64,000 nucleotides of DNA from Zoogloeaceae bacterium. Its GTDB lineage: Bacteria; Pseudomonadota; Gammaproteobacteria; Burkholderiales; Rhodocyclaceae. Of the stretch, positions 8,711 to 20,060 are shown one piece after another. Below the pieces are notes generated by a model. It was not told the origin of the DNA. It saw only the letters and a list, made by a program, of their open reading frames with translations, and made no database searches. The position numbers and the translations under genes are program-made. Each line of letters starts with the position of its first letter. The first letter of the stretch is position 1. The stretch is taken from positions 1-64,000 of the forward strand of contig JAITMP010000040.1 of assembly GCA_031277315.1 (NCBI GenBank). Direction: 5' to 3'.

Positions 8711-9454
8711 TTATTCCCCCTTTTCCAGCCGCTGCGCCAAAAACTCCGGCAAGCCGGCGGCGCGAATCTTGGCGGCGGCGGCGCGGTAATCGTAAGGCAC
8801 CCGATGGAAGGTCAGCATCGCCCGCGCCGAATCGAAAACGGCATAGCAGGCCGCCGTGTTGCCGTCGCGGGGCTGGCCGGCGGAGCCGACAATCGCCAGC
8901 CAGCGGCGGTGCCTCGCCACCGGAATCGGTATGCCGGCAACCGGAGAGAAACGCATCATGCGCATCCCGGCGCCGCAATAATAAAGCGCCTGTCCATGCA
9001 CGTGGCCGGAGAAGGTGTAGATCGCATCCGTCGCCTCGACGGAACGGCTGGCGCCGCCGGTGTCGAGAATATACGTCCAGCGTTCCGGCGCGGCGGCGCT
9101 GGCATGCACGAAGCAGATTGATTCTTGCTGCGCCAGCAGGGGCAGGCCGGCCAGCCAGTCGCGCTGGTCCTGCGTCAGTTGATCGCGCGTCCAGTCGACC
9201 GCCGCCTCGGCGATGGCGTTCATTTCTTCCGAGCGGTCGCCCGCCGCCGCCGTGTCGTGGTTGCCGCGCACCACCGGCGCGCCCGCGGCGGCGAAAGCGG
9301 CGACCCGCTCCACCACGGCCACCGGATCGGCGCCGTAGCCAACCAGATCGCCGAGAAAAGCATGGCCGTCGACGCCATACGCGGCGGCATGTTCCAGACA
9401 GGCTTCGAGCGCCTCGATATTGCCGTGGATGTCAGACAGCAGAGCCAGTTTCAT
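8711..9454 (-). CDS. Calcineurin-like metallophosphoesterase
   Basis: 247 residues carrying the full metal-binding motif set in order: DIHGN (8-12), GDLVGYG (35-41), GNHD (64-67) and GHVHG near 157. The Asp-rich sites coordinate two metals in this superfamily. The family covers protein phosphatases and phosphodiesterases; the closest arrangement I recall is the PrpE/YfcE-like group. It is co-transcribed with the kinase-USP gene 3 bases downstream, which favours protein dephosphorylation, but a cyclic nucleotide or nucleotide substrate is possible. Confidence 0.88.
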   Translation of the reverse strand: MKLALLSDIHGNIEALEACLEHAAAYGVDGHAFLGDLVGYGADPVAVVERVAAFAAAGAPVVRGNHDTAAAGDRSEEMNAIAEAAVDWTRDQLTQDQRDWLAGLPLLAQQESICFVHASAAAPERWTYILDTGGASRSVEATDAIYTFSGHVHGQALYYCGAGMRMMRFSPVAGIPIPVARHRRWLAIVGSAGQPRDGNTAACYAVFDSARAMLTFHRVPYDYRAAAAKIRAAGLPEFLAQRLEKGE

Positions 9455-9524
9455 GAAAAGTCAGGGTTAAGCGAAAGCGTTCGCAACAATCGCGGCGCGG
9501 GTTCGTATGGTAATCCTTTATTCA

Positions 9525-9557
9525 GAAAAAACCCCCTGCGCCGAGCGGCGCAGGGGG
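9525..9557 (-). terminator. Rho-independent terminator of the MHS transporter gene
   Basis: A 10-bp perfect stem (CCCCCTGCGC with GCGCAGGGGG) and a 6-base loop, followed on the minus strand by seven U. It lies 33 bases past the transporter stop codon. Confidence 0.92.
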
Positions 9558-9589
9558 TCGGGCAGATCAATCGACGCCCTGAAGCAGGG

Positions 9590-11251
9590 TCAGTCGATGG
9601 AACGATCCTTCGTCTCCGGCAGGAAGAACGTGCCGATCACCGCCGTCATGGCGGCAATCACGATCGGATACCAAAGACCGTAGTAGATGTCGCCGGTAGC
9701 CGCCACCATGGCGAAGGCGGTCGTCGGCAGGAAGCCGCCGAACCAGCCGTTGCCGATGTGGTAGGGCAGCGACATCGAGGTGTAGCGGATGCGTGCCGGG
9801 AACAACTCCACCAGCCAGGCGGCAATCGGGCCGTACACCATGGTGACGTAAATCACCAGAATGGTCAGCATCAGCAGCGTCATCGGATAGTTGACCTGGC
9901 TCATGTCGGCCTTGGTCGGATAGCCGTGCTCCTTGATGGCCTCGCCCGCCGCCTTGTTGAACTCGGCGGTCTTGGCGGCGAATTCCTCCTTCGACAAACC
10001 GGCGCCTTCAAAGCTGCTCAGCACCGAATCGCCGATCTTGATCTGGGCGACAGTGCCGGGAGGCGCGGCTTCATTGGAATAGTTCACCGAACTGCGCGCC
10101 AGGAAGGACTTGGCGATGTCGCAGGAATTGACGAACTTCGAAGTGCCGACCGGGTTGAACTGGAAGGAGCAGGTCTTCTCGTCGGCGATCACCGTCACCG
10201 GCGACTCCAGCACCGCTTTTTCCAGCGCCGGGTTGGCGTAGTGGGTCAGCGCCTTGAAGATCGGGAAGTAGGTGAACACCGCCAGCACGCAGCCGAGCAT
10301 GATGATGGGTTTCCTGCCGATCTTGTCGGAGAGCGAACCGAAGAAGATGAAGAACGGCGTGCCGATCACCAGCGCGCCGGCGATCAGCAGGTTGGCCGCC
10401 TGCGCTTCGAGCTTCAGCGTTTGCAGCAGGAAGAACAGGGCGTAGAACTGGCCCGTGTACCACACCACCGCCTGTCCGGCCGTGCCGCCGAGCAGAATCA
10501 GGATGACCATCTTCAGGTTGCCCCAGCGCAGGAAGGATTCGGTCAGCGGCGCCTTCGAGGCTTTGCCCTCCGCCTTCATCTTCTGGAAGATCGGCGACTC
10601 GTTCAACTGCATGCGGATCCACACCGAGACGGCGAGTAGGAGAATGGAGAGCAGGAACGGAATCCGCCAGCCCCAGGTATCAAACTCCGGCCCGAGCAAA
10701 ATGCGGCAGCCGAGAATGACGAGCAGGGAAAGGAACAAGCCCAGCGTTGCCGTGGTCTGGATCCAGCTCGTGAAGAAGCCGCGCTTGCCAGCGGGCGCAT
10801 GCTCGCAGACATACGTCGCCGCGCCGCCGTATTCGCCGCCCAGCGCCAGACCTTGCAGCAGGCGCAGGCAGATCAGGATGATCGGCGCCGCCACGCCGAT
10901 GGAGGCGTAGTTGGGCAGACAGCCGACGATGAAGGTCGACAAGCCCATGATCAGGATCGTGACGAGGAAGGTGTACTTGCGGCCGATCATGTCGCCCAAG
11001 CGGCCAAAGAAGATGGCGCCGAAAGGCCGGATCGCGAAGCCAGCGGCGAAAGCGAGCAGCGCGAAAATGAATGCTGCGGTTTCGTTGACGCCGGCGAAGA
11101 ACTGCTTGGAAATGATCGCCGCCAGCGAGCCGTAAAGATAAAAGTCATACCATTCAAATACAGTGCCGAGCGAAGAGGCGAAGATGACCTTCCTTTCCTC
11201 TTTGCTGATTCCGGACCGGGTAGCCGGAGCAGTAGCGCTATTGCTAGCCAT
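9590..11251 (-). CDS. MFS transporter, metabolite:H+ symporter (MHS) type
   Basis: 553 residues, about 12 membrane segments. The N-terminus VFEWYDFYLYGSLA, the motif GRLGDMIGRKYTFL and the sequence FGSLSDKIGRKPII mark the MHS branch of the major facilitator family (ProP, ShiA and KgtP relatives). A non-membrane insert of about 110 residues (near 375-485) containing two Cys (KTCSFQF and NSCDIAK) sits in a late loop and is probably periplasmic. ATG at 11251 is chosen because of GGGAGAAAG just upstream; an in-frame start 24 codons earlier has none. The gene lies directly downstream of a two-component system and has response-regulator-like repeats in its promoter. Substrate unknown, probably an organic acid. 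Confidence 0.9.
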   Translation of the reverse strand: MASNSATAPATRSGISKEERKVIFASSLGTVFEWYDFYLYGSLAAIISKQFFAGVNETAAFIFALLAFAAGFAIRPFGAIFFGRLGDMIGRKYTFLVTILIMGLSTFIVGCLPNYASIGVAAPIILICLRLLQGLALGGEYGGAATYVCEHAPAGKRGFFTSWIQTTATLGLFLSLLVILGCRILLGPEFDTWGWRIPFLLSILLLAVSVWIRMQLNESPIFQKMKAEGKASKAPLTESFLRWGNLKMVILILLGGTAGQAVVWYTGQFYALFFLLQTLKLEAQAANLLIAGALVIGTPFFIFFGSLSDKIGRKPIIMLGCVLAVFTYFPIFKALTHYANPALEKAVLESPVTVIADEKTCSFQFNPVGTSKFVNSCDIAKSFLARSSVNYSNEAAPPGTVAQIKIGDSVLSSFEGAGLSKEEFAAKTAEFNKAAGEAIKEHGYPTKADMSQVNYPMTLLMLTILVIYVTMVYGPIAAWLVELFPARIRYTSMSLPYHIGNGWFGGFLPTTAFAMVAATGDIYYGLWYPIVIAAMTAVIGTFFLPETKDRSID

Positions 11252-11369
11252 AAGTCTTTCTCCCTTTGGTTGGATTTTGCTGCCGCATTCAAACCAATGC
11301 TCCGGTGCGAACGCGACGCTCAAACCTCATCAGGCATGCCGGTGGGCACAACCCTGCGAAGTAGTCCGG

Positions 11370-11424
11370 ACTATAAAAGGATGGTGCTTACGTCCCGCTT
11401 ACGCCAACCTCACGCAAACCTTAC
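11370..11424 (-). promoter_or_regulatory. Promoter of the MHS transporter with three 11-bp direct repeats
   Basis: On the minus strand 11424-11392 reads as three tandem 11-mers: GTAAGGTTTGC, GTGAGGTTGGC, GTAAGCGGGAC. Sixteen bases on is a -10 box TATAGT (11375-11370), so the last repeat covers the -35 position. Direct repeats with an 11-bp period overlapping -35 are the usual binding pattern of OmpR/PmrA-family activators. The regulator encoded at 12365-13039 is the obvious candidate. A perfect 10-bp palindrome AGTCCGGACT overlaps the -10 box. Confidence 0.6.
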
Positions 11425-11435
11425 AAGGTAGATTT

Positions 11436-12364
11436 CTACGTTTCGGCGGGGAGCGAAGCCGGCGCGGCATGGCGCGGAAATACGGCTTGCGCCACCGTGC
11501 CTGTTTCGTTGGCGCTATGTTGCAACCGCACATCGGCCCGGTGCAGTTGCGCGATCTCGCGCACGATGGCGAGGCCGAGGCCGCTGCCCGGCGCTTCGTT
11601 GCCGAGGACGCGGTAAAACCGCTCGAAGACGAGGCCGCGCTCCTTGTCCGGGATGCCCGGCCCGTTGTCTTCCACTTCGACGATGGCGCGTTCGCCGGCG
11701 CGCGCGCGCACCGTCACGTGACCGCCTCGCGGCGTGTACTTGATCGCGTTGTCGATCAGATTATTCAGCATCTCGCTCAGCAAAAGCGGATTGCCGTCGA
11801 TGTACAGCGGCCAGCCCGCGCCCTCGAAGCCGAGATCAATCTGCCGGGCGACGGCGCTTGGCATCCACTCCCGCGTGATGTTCCGCGCCAGCGATTCCAG
11901 ATCCACGACCTCGACGGCATGGGTTTGCCGGCAACTCGCTTCCGCCCGCGCCAGCGACAGCAACTGATTGATGAGATGCGCGGCGCGATCCGTGCTTTCG
12001 GCGATCTGCTGCAACAGGATGCGCATGTTTTCAGGATCGCTCTCGCTCAAGGCCAACTCGGCCTGCATCTTCAAGCCGGTGAGCGGCGTACGCAGTTGGT
12101 GCGCGGCGTTGCCGATGAAATGCTGCTGCGCATGCTGACTGCGCTCCAGCCGCGCCAGCAAATCGTTGCAGGCGGCGATAAGCGGCTCGGCATCCGCCGC
12201 CATCCCCTGAGCCGGGATCGGCGACACGTCCGACGCCGAACGGCGGCGCAGCGCGCGGTCAAGCTGTTTAAGCGGGCGCAGGCCGATCCGCCGACCGGCC
12301 CGGAAGCCAATCCCGAAGCCGATCCCCGCCAGCAGCGCGGCGAGAAGAATCGCGACGGGCAACG

Positions 12365-12368
<4 letters not shown>
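11436..12368 (-). CDS. Histidine kinase lacking the periplasmic sensor domain
   Basis: 310 residues against about 460 for its relative at 2936-4315. It starts directly with a membrane segment (residues 3-22), then a HAMP-like linker, the H-box [12 protein letters not shown] (His90) and the ATPase domain with LIDNAIKYTPRGG, EDNGPGIP and [12 protein letters not shown]. The first membrane segment and periplasmic domain expected in this family are absent. The start is GTG at 12368, overlapping the regulator stop as GTGA. It could sense through the membrane or a partner such as the adjacent transporter, or be a deletion product that still signals (inference). Confidence 0.9.
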
Positions 12369-13039
<671 letters not shown>

Positions 13040-13226
13040 GGCGGCGGAATGTGTGAGCCGGTGGTTGACGACATGGGTCGGAATCAAACCGTGGTTGGCA
13101 AAATCTTGCGGCAAGCGTGGAAATTCTAGCATGGCTACTTTCCTGCTTTTCAGGGGATAGTCCACACGTCATCGCCATCTGTTGCCAGATCAATTTACCG
13201 CGATAGAAATTATGATAAAAAGAAAA

Positions 13227-13267
13227 GAATGTATATGTATTTCCAATCGTATATCAACCATACATTC
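13227..13267. promoter_or_regulatory. AT-rich upstream region with an 8-bp inverted repeat
   Basis: GAATGTAT at 13227-13234 and ATACATTC at 13260-13267 are perfect inverted copies 25 bases apart, inside the most AT-rich stretch nearby. It sits just ahead of the small gene starting at 13291 and between it and the divergently read regulator gene, so it may be an operator or a hairpin. No known binding site recognised. Confidence 0.35.
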
Positions 13268-13290
13268 TTCCGAAGAAAGAACCATCTGCC

Positions 13291-13623
13291 ATGGACGAAA
13301 TTGCACCGGACGCGGAGAAAGTCTCCCAGCGCGAAAAGCTGCGGCGCGCCGCCGCAACTTTATCGGCTTTATCCTCCGCTCCTCCGCCTCCGCCCACTTA
13401 CAAAACGCACAATCAGTTACGGGAAATCCAGACGTTCTTTAACGAAACGATTCGGGAGACGCTGGGGCTGCGCGGCTTCGCGCTGCAACTCAAGGTGGAA
13501 AAAGCCGGCACGCTGGAAGACTTTCGCGCCCTGCGGACGCCTTACGTCGAAGCCGTCCGCAACCGGAAAGGCGACTTGATCGCCGAGGCCTTGGCTGAAC
13601 GGCTGGATGCCTTGCTGTCGTAA
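13291..13623 (+). CDS. Small protein of unknown function
   Basis: 110 residues, soluble and charged. It opens with a helical acidic-basic segment (DEIAPDAEKVSQREKLRRAA), has a proline run (SSAPPPPPTYK) near residue 32, and ends with a predicted helical domain (NETIRETLGLRGFALQLKVE to AERLDALLS). I do not recognise a family. ATG at 13291 has a weak purine stretch (GAAGAAAGA) upstream. A clear terminator follows at 13638, so it looks like a one-gene transcript. Confidence 0.65.
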   Translation: MDEIAPDAEKVSQREKLRRAAATLSALSSAPPPPPTYKTHNQLREIQTFFNETIRETLGLRGFALQLKVEKAGTLEDFRALRTPYVEAVRNRKGDLIAEALAERLDALLS

Positions 13624-13637
13624 CCGGAACCCGCCAT

Positions 13638-13664
13638 GAAAAACCCCGCCGAAGCGGGGTTTTT
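13638..13664. terminator. Bidirectional terminator
   Basis: Stem CCCCGC/GCGGGG with loop CGAA, flanked by five A on the left and six T on the right, so it can end transcripts from both the small gene (plus) and groESL (minus). Confidence 0.9.
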
Positions 13665-13744
13665 CTGGTGGTTCTGGTGGTTCTGGACAGGCGGCGGAGA
13701 AATCTTCCGGCTTCCCCGCGCCTGAATGCAATCGGCGGCGCCGA

Positions 13745-15406
<1,662 letters not shown>

Positions 15407-15411
15407 CTACG

Positions 15412-15705
15412 TTATTTGCCTTCAACGACACCCATGATGTCTTCTTCGCGCATGACGAGCAGTTCCTCGCCCTGCACCTTGACAGCCTGACCGGAATATT
15501 TGCCGAACAGCACCTTGTCGCCGACCTTGACGTCGGGGGCGATGTGTTTGCCGTTCTCGTCGCGCTTGCCGGGGCCGACGGCGATCACCTCGCCCTGATC
15601 GGGCTTCTCGGTGGCGGTGTCGGGAATCACGATGCCGGAGGCCGTCTTGCGCTCCTCCTCAAGCCGCCGCACGATCACGCGATCATGCAAAGGACGAATT
15701 TTCAT
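15412..15705 (-). CDS. groES: Co-chaperonin GroES
   Basis: 97 residues, [20 protein letters not shown] at the start, with the mobile loop ([15 protein letters not shown]) and roof loop in place. It is the lid of the GroEL ring. ATG at 15705 has GAGGAG nine bases upstream; the open frame extends further but without a ribosome site. First gene of the HrcA/CIRCE-controlled operon. Confidence 0.98.
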   Translation of the reverse strand: MKIRPLHDRVIVRRLEEERKTASGIVIPDTATEKPDQGEVIAVGPGKRDENGKHIAPDVKVGDKVLFGKYSGQAVKVQGEELLVMREEDIMGVVEGK

Positions 15706-15743
15706 AGAGTTATCTCCTCTGTACAGTTCAAAATCGACTAAAA

Positions 15744-15759
15744 GTGAGCGGTCGCTCAC
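15744..15759. promoter_or_regulatory. Short hairpin in the groES leader
   Basis: GTGAGCG-GT-CGCTCAC, a 7-bp perfect inverted repeat 39 bases before the groES start. It would lie in the mRNA leader if transcription starts near the CIRCE element; role unknown. Confidence 0.4.
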
Positions 15760-15792
15760 ATACGGATGCTACGGGTTATCTGAATGAATGCG

Positions 15793-15819
15793 CTGGCACT
15801 CATCGCTAACGAGTGCTAA
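15793..15819 (-). promoter_or_regulatory. CIRCE operator (HrcA binding site) of groESL
   Basis: On the minus strand TTAGCACTC, nine bases, GAGTGCCAG. The left half matches the CIRCE consensus exactly and the right half has two changes; the 9-base spacer is canonical. It is 88 bases upstream of groES, so HrcA repression relieved on heat shock is expected. Confidence 0.93.
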
Positions 15820-15929
15820 TAATAGGGATGTTTGGCTGGATATTCAAGAGGGGGGCGCCAAATTTGGCGCTAATTTGAGATTATCCGCGCCGGTCAGGAC
15901 CCGCCCGCAATCGCTACAATAGCGGCGTG

Positions 15930-17399
15930 ATGCCATTATTTCCCCTGCTCCGTTTGCCGCTTTTTCGCCGCTTCTCCTCCCCCATCCTGCTGCTGGCAGC
16001 GCTGCTGATCTTCCCCGCCATGGCGCACGCGCAGGCCGACAGCCTGCCGCCGCCGGTCGCCCGCGCCCTGCAAACGGCGGGCGTGCCGGCATTCGCCGTG
16101 GCGATATTCGTACAGGAAGTCGATGCGCGCGCGCCGCGCTTAAGCGTCAACGCCGCCGCGCCGATGAACCCGGCCTCGGTGATGAAACTGCTCACCACCT
16201 ACGCCGGACTGGAACTGCTCGGCCCCGCCTACACCTGGCGGACGGAAGTCTACGCCGCCGGGCCGATCCGGGACGGCGTGCTGACGGGCGATCTGGTGCT
16301 GAAAGGCTACGGCGATCCGAAACTCGGTCTGGAACAATTCTGGCTGCTGCTGCGCCAGTTGCGCGCCAAGGGCCTGCGCGAGATTCGCGGCGACCTCGTG
16401 CTCGACCGCGCTTATTTCGCCGCCCAGCCGCACGACCCGGCGCGCTTCGACAACGAACCGCTGCGGCCCTACAACGTCGGCCCCGACGCGCTGCTGCTCA
16501 ACTACAAGTCGATCCGCCTCGATTTCGCGCTGGACGCGGCGGACGGATCGGTAACCGTCTCCGCCGAACCGGCGCTGGCGCAACTTGAACTGGTCAACCT
16601 CGTCAAGCCCGGCAAGGGCGCCTGCGGCAGCGCCTGGTATGACGACATCGGCATGGAGTTCATCCCCGCCGGCGCGTCGGCGCGGCTGATCCTGAGCGGC
16701 AGCTACTCCGTTGCCTGCGGCGAAAAAAGCCGCCATGTCGCCGTCTTCGATCATCCGCAGTTCATCGCCGGCGTCTTCCGTCCGCTCTGGAGCGAACTCG
16801 GCGGCCGCTTCGAAGGCGTGGTGCGCGAAGGCGGCGCGCCCGCCGGCGCCCGTCTGCTGGCGCGAGCGGAATCGCCCGCGCTGGCCGAAGTGGTGCGCGA
16901 AATCAACAAATTCAGCAATAACGTGATGGCGCGCCAGCTTTATCTGACGCTCGGCGCCGAAACCGGCAAGCCGCCGGCGCGCAACGCCGAGGCCAACGCC
17001 GCGCTGCGCGCCTGGCTGGAACGGAAAGGGCTGCGCATACCGGAATTGTCGATCGAGAACGGCGCCGGTCTGTCGCGCAGCGACCGCATCAGCGCCGACA
17101 GTCTGGCGCGTCTGCTGGCCGCCGCCTGGGCCAGCCCGGTGATGCCGGAGTTCATCGCCTCGCTGCCGCTGGCCGGCGTCGACGGCACGATGCGCAAACG
17201 CCTCGCCGGCGACGCCATCGCCGGGCAAACCCACGTCAAGACGGGTTATCTGGAAGGCGTGCGGGCGCTGGCCGGCTATGTGCTCGACAAGAACGGCAAG
17301 CGCGTCATCGTCGTCTTCCTCGCCAACCATCCAAACGCCACCGCCGCCAAAGCAGCGCAGGACGCGCTGCTGAGTTGCGTGTACGACGCAAGCTGCTGA
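15930..17399 (+). CDS. dacB: D-alanyl-D-alanine carboxypeptidase/endopeptidase, PBP4 (DacB)
   Basis: 489 residues with a signal peptide (hydrophobic run near 18-33, cleavage around AHAQA). The three penicillin-binding motifs are present: SVMK with nucleophile Ser83, SNN (NKFSNNVM) and KTG (THVKTGYL). The large insert between the first two motifs is typical of class C low-mass PBPs. It trims cell-wall peptides in the periplasm. ATG at 15930 directly follows an in-frame GTG at 15927; a TACAAT at 15915-15920 would start transcription within a few bases of the start codon, so the message may be nearly leaderless. Single gene, read away from groESL. Confidence 0.95.
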   Translation: MPLFPLLRLPLFRRFSSPILLLAALLIFPAMAHAQADSLPPPVARALQTAGVPAFAVAIFVQEVDARAPRLSVNAAAPMNPASVMKLLTTYAGLELLGPAYTWRTEVYAAGPIRDGVLTGDLVLKGYGDPKLGLEQFWLLLRQLRAKGLREIRGDLVLDRAYFAAQPHDPARFDNEPLRPYNVGPDALLLNYKSIRLDFALDAADGSVTVSAEPALAQLELVNLVKPGKGACGSAWYDDIGMEFIPAGASARLILSGSYSVACGEKSRHVAVFDHPQFIAGVFRPLWSELGGRFEGVVREGGAPAGARLLARAESPALAEVVREINKFSNNVMARQLYLTLGAETGKPPARNAEANAALRAWLERKGLRIPELSIENGAGLSRSDRISADSLARLLAAAWASPVMPEFIASLPLAGVDGTMRKRLAGDAIAGQTHVKTGYLEGVRALAGYVLDKNGKRVIVVFLANHPNATAAKAAQDALLSCVYDASC

Positions 17400-17415
17400 T
17401 GCCGACAAGCCAAAT

Positions 17416-17430
17416 TACCAAATTTTGGTA
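17416..17430. promoter_or_regulatory. Palindromic operator of the parDE pair
   Basis: TACCAAA-T-TTTGGTA, a perfect 15-base palindrome 43 bases upstream of the parD start. ParD-type ribbon-helix-helix antitoxins repress their own operon by binding such sites. Confidence 0.65.
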
Positions 17431-17472
17431 TTATTGGAAGTGAAGCGTCGTATCAGCACGGAGACATGGCAC

Positions 17473-17706
17473 ATGAAAAATACATCATTCAGCGTCGGGG
17501 ATCACTTTCAGGGATTCATCAACGGACAGATAACGCAGGGGCGCTACCGCTCGGCCAGTGATGTTGTCCGGGCAGCTTTGCGTCTACTGGAAGAAAAGGA
17601 AACCCGCTTGGCGGCGCTGCGAACCGCTCTGATCGAAGGCGAGAGCAGCGGCGCATCAACACCCTTCGACTTCGATGCCTTCATTGCGCGCAAACGGAGC
17701 AAATGA
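17473..17706 (+). CDS. parD: Antitoxin ParD, ribbon-helix-helix
   Basis: 77 residues: N-terminal ribbon-helix-helix ([38 protein letters not shown]), then a C-terminal tail that wraps the toxin in this family. ATG at 17473 matches the family start; the frame is open 16 codons further up. It overlaps parE as ATGA. It neutralises ParE and represses the operon. Confidence 0.9.
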   Translation: MKNTSFSVGDHFQGFINGQITQGRYRSASDVVRAALRLLEEKETRLAALRTALIEGESSGASTPFDFDAFIARKRSK

Positions 17707-18005
17707 ACGCCCGTGCCGTGAAGTGCATCCTCTCGCCCCTCGCACAGGCGGATCTGGACGAGATTTGGAATTACACCGTCACGCATTGGGGCGTAGATCA
17801 GGCCGAACGGTATCTTCGGGACATTCAGGCGGCAACTGAAACATTGGCCGGCAACCCTTGGCACGGTCAAGCCTGCGAGGATATCCGGCCCGGCTACCGA
17901 AAAATACCGGTTGGCTCACATATCATTTTCTATCGGCTGACCAATCAGGGCGTCGACATCGTACGGGTTTTACATCAGCGCATGGATGCCGATAGCCACC
18001 TTTGA
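17703..18005 (+). CDS. parE: Toxin ParE
   Basis: 100 residues of the RelE/ParE fold: [20 protein letters not shown] at the start, [24 protein letters not shown] beta strands and the terminal HQRMD. ParE proteins poison DNA gyrase. Overlap with parD couples their translation. The gene ends 31 bases before a convergent membrane protein gene. Confidence 0.9.
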   Translation: MNARAVKCILSPLAQADLDEIWNYTVTHWGVDQAERYLRDIQAATETLAGNPWHGQACEDIRPGYRKIPVGSHIIFYRLTNQGVDIVRVLHQRMDADSHL

Positions 18006-18036
18006 AGGCGGCGCAAGACGCCTGCCGGAATCCCGC

Positions 18037-18444
18037 TCACAACGGCATGGGCTTTTCCGAGACGAGCCGCAGCCAGCCGGCCACGATGCGGTAGAGCACC
18101 CAGAGGCCGGCGCCGACCGCCACGGCATACGCCAGCGGCAGGCCGATCACCGTCATCATCAGCAGAATCGCCAGCGCAAGCCATTGCAAGGCAAACCAGA
18201 ACGTGCGGATCTGCCAGCGGAAATGCGATTCGAGCCAGGTGCCGTAAGTCTCGCCGCGCTTGATGTAGTTGAGGACGACGGCGATGATCGACGGCCAGCC
18301 GGTCAGAAAAGCAGTGACGACAAACGCCGCGCTGACCAGGCCGGTGACGGCGCTGAAGGCATGCAGGCCGTAAATCACGTGGGCCAGCATCATCAGTCCT
18401 TGCGGCGGGCGGGCCAGCCCGGTGGCGTGATCGATTTCGTTCAT
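18037..18444 (-). CDS. DUF4870-like inner-membrane protein
   Basis: 135 residues with four hydrophobic segments and the pattern GLMMLAHVIYGLHAFSAVTG, then YIKRGETYGTWLESHFRWQIRTFW. This matches COG3671/DUF4870-type small membrane proteins of unknown role. ATG at 18444 is preferred over an open extension of 25 codons with no membrane features. It ends the ubiD transcript direction (46 bases past ubiD stop). Confidence 0.85.
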   Translation of the reverse strand: MNEIDHATGLARPPQGLMMLAHVIYGLHAFSAVTGLVSAAFVVTAFLTGWPSIIAVVLNYIKRGETYGTWLESHFRWQIRTFWFALQWLALAILLMMTVIGLPLAYAVAVGAGLWVLYRIVAGWLRLVSEKPMPL

Positions 18445-18490
18445 TCTGTCCTCGATAAAAATTGCGCGCCGTCGACGAAAAATCTTGAAC

Positions 18491-20017
18491 TCATAAACCC
18501 AGCGTCTGCCACAGATCATCCACCCGCCGCTTCACCGCCGCGTCCATGGCAATCACGCGGCCCCATTCGCGGACCGTCTCGCCCGGCCATTTGTGGGTGG
18601 CGTCAATGCCCATCTTGGCGCCCAACCCGGCCACCGGCGAAGCGAAATCGAGATAATCAATCGGCGTATTCTGCGCGATGAGCGTATCGCGCGCGGCATC
18701 CACGCGGGTGGTCAGCGCCCACACCACTTCCTTCCAGTCGCGCGTGTCGATGTCGTCATCCACGACGATGATGAATTTGGTGTACATGAACTGGCGCAGA
18801 AAACTCCAGATGCCGAACATCACGCGCCGGGCGTGGCCGGGGTATTGCTTTTTCATGCTCACCACCGCCAGCCGGTAGGAACAGCCCTCCGGCGGCAGAT
18901 AAAAATCGACGATCTCGGGAAACTGCTTCTGCAACAACGGCACGAAAACTTCATTCAGCGCCAGACCGAGCATGGCCGGTTCGTCGGGCGGCTTGCCGGT
19001 GTACGTGCTGTGATAGATCGGCTCGCGGCGCAGGGTGATCCGCGAAAGCGTAAACACCGGGAATTCGGCCTGCTCGTTGTAATAACCGGTATGGTCGCCG
19101 TAAGGCCCTTCGCGCGCGGTTTCGCCCGGATGAATGGCCCCTTCCAGAACGATCTCGGCGGCGGCCGGCACCTGCAAATCGGAATCGAGGCATTTGACGA
19201 CTTCCGTCCTCGCGCCGCGCAGCAAACCAGCGAACTGATATTCGGACAGCGTATCCGGCACCGGCGTCACCGCGCTGAGGAGCATGGCCGGATCGGCGCC
19301 GAGCGCCACTGCGACGGGGAACGGCTGACCGGGATGCTTCAGCGCATGATCGCGGTAATCGAGCGCGCCGCCCCGGTGCGCCAGCCAGCGCATGATGACC
19401 TTGTTCGGCGCGATCACTTGTTGACGATAAATGCCGATGTTCTGACGGCGCTGCGACGGCCCGCGCGTGACGGTCAGGCCCCAGGTGATGAGCGGCGCGG
19501 CGTCGTCCGGCCAGCAGGTCTGGATCGGCAGGCGCGAGAGGTCAATGTCCTTGCCTTCCCACACCACTTCCTGACAAGGCGCGGACGCGACTTCCTTCGG
19601 CGCCATGTCGAGCACTTTCTTGACCAGCGGCAGCGCCTCCCAGGCATCCTTGATGCCGCGCGGCGGCTCCGGCTCTTTCAGCGCGGCGAGCAGCCGGCCG
19701 ACTTCGCGCAGCGACGTTCTCCAGCCGTCCGCGCCACCATTGCCGCCGCCGCCACCATCGCCACCATCGCCACCATCGCCGCCAGTTTCAATGCCAATGC
19801 CCAGCGCCACGCGGCGCGGCGTGCCGAACAGATTCGCCAGCACCGGCATCGCATGCCCCTTCGGTTTTTCAAACAACAGCGCCGGGCCGCCCGCGCGCAG
19901 CACGCGGTCGCAGACCTCGGTCATTTCCAGCTTCGGATCAACCTCGGCGGCGATGCGCTTGAGTTCGCCGAGGCTTTCGAGTTGCGCGATAAATCCGCGC
20001 AGGTCGCGGTATTTCAT
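18491..20017 (-). CDS. ubiD: 4-hydroxy-3-polyprenylbenzoate decarboxylase UbiD
   Basis: 508 residues. UbiD uses prenylated FMN to remove the carboxyl group in ubiquinone synthesis. The start [20 protein letters not shown], the flavin-binding core ([21 protein letters not shown] region read as [20 protein letters not shown]) and the C-terminal [15 protein letters not shown] end ([12 protein letters not shown]) fit the family; E. coli UbiD is 497 residues. Residues 78-97 are a Gly/Asp insert coded by a 9-base tandem repeat (see 19734-19785). The prFMN synthase gene ubiX is not in the window. Confidence 0.96.
   Translation of the reverse strand: MKYRDLRGFIAQLESLGELKRIAAEVDPKLEMTEVCDRVLRAGGPALLFEKPKGHAMPVLANLFGTPRRVALGIGIETGGDGGDGGDGGGGGNGGADGWRTSLREVGRLLAALKEPEPPRGIKDAWEALPLVKKVLDMAPKEVASAPCQEVVWEGKDIDLSRLPIQTCWPDDAAPLITWGLTVTRGPSQRRQNIGIYRQQVIAPNKVIMRWLAHRGGALDYRDHALKHPGQPFPVAVALGADPAMLLSAVTPVPDTLSEYQFAGLLRGARTEVVKCLDSDLQVPAAAEIVLEGAIHPGETAREGPYGDHTGYYNEQAEFPVFTLSRITLRREPIYHSTYTGKPPDEPAMLGLALNEVFVPLLQKQFPEIVDFYLPPEGCSYRLAVVSMKKQYPGHARRVMFGIWSFLRQFMYTKFIIVVDDDIDTRDWKEVVWALTTRVDAARDTLIAQNTPIDYLDFASPVAGLGAKMGIDATHKWPGETVREWGRVIAMDAAVKRRVDDLWQTLGL
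19734..19785. repeat. In-frame 9-base tandem repeat inside ubiD
   Basis: On the plus strand the unit CCACCATCG/CCACCATCGC repeats three times with flanking GCC runs. It codes for [17 protein letters not shown] on the minus strand, in a surface loop after the first beta-strand block. Similar short repeats occur in other housekeeping genes of this window. Confidence 0.85.
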
Positions 20018-20060
20018 GGAGCGGCGGAGCGGTCGTTGGGCTGCGAACGATTATAGGCTT

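Noticed and set aside
19734..19785. Repeat array in ubiD as a second small CRISPR
   Set aside because: Units are 9 bases, contiguous and in frame with the protein; no spacers.
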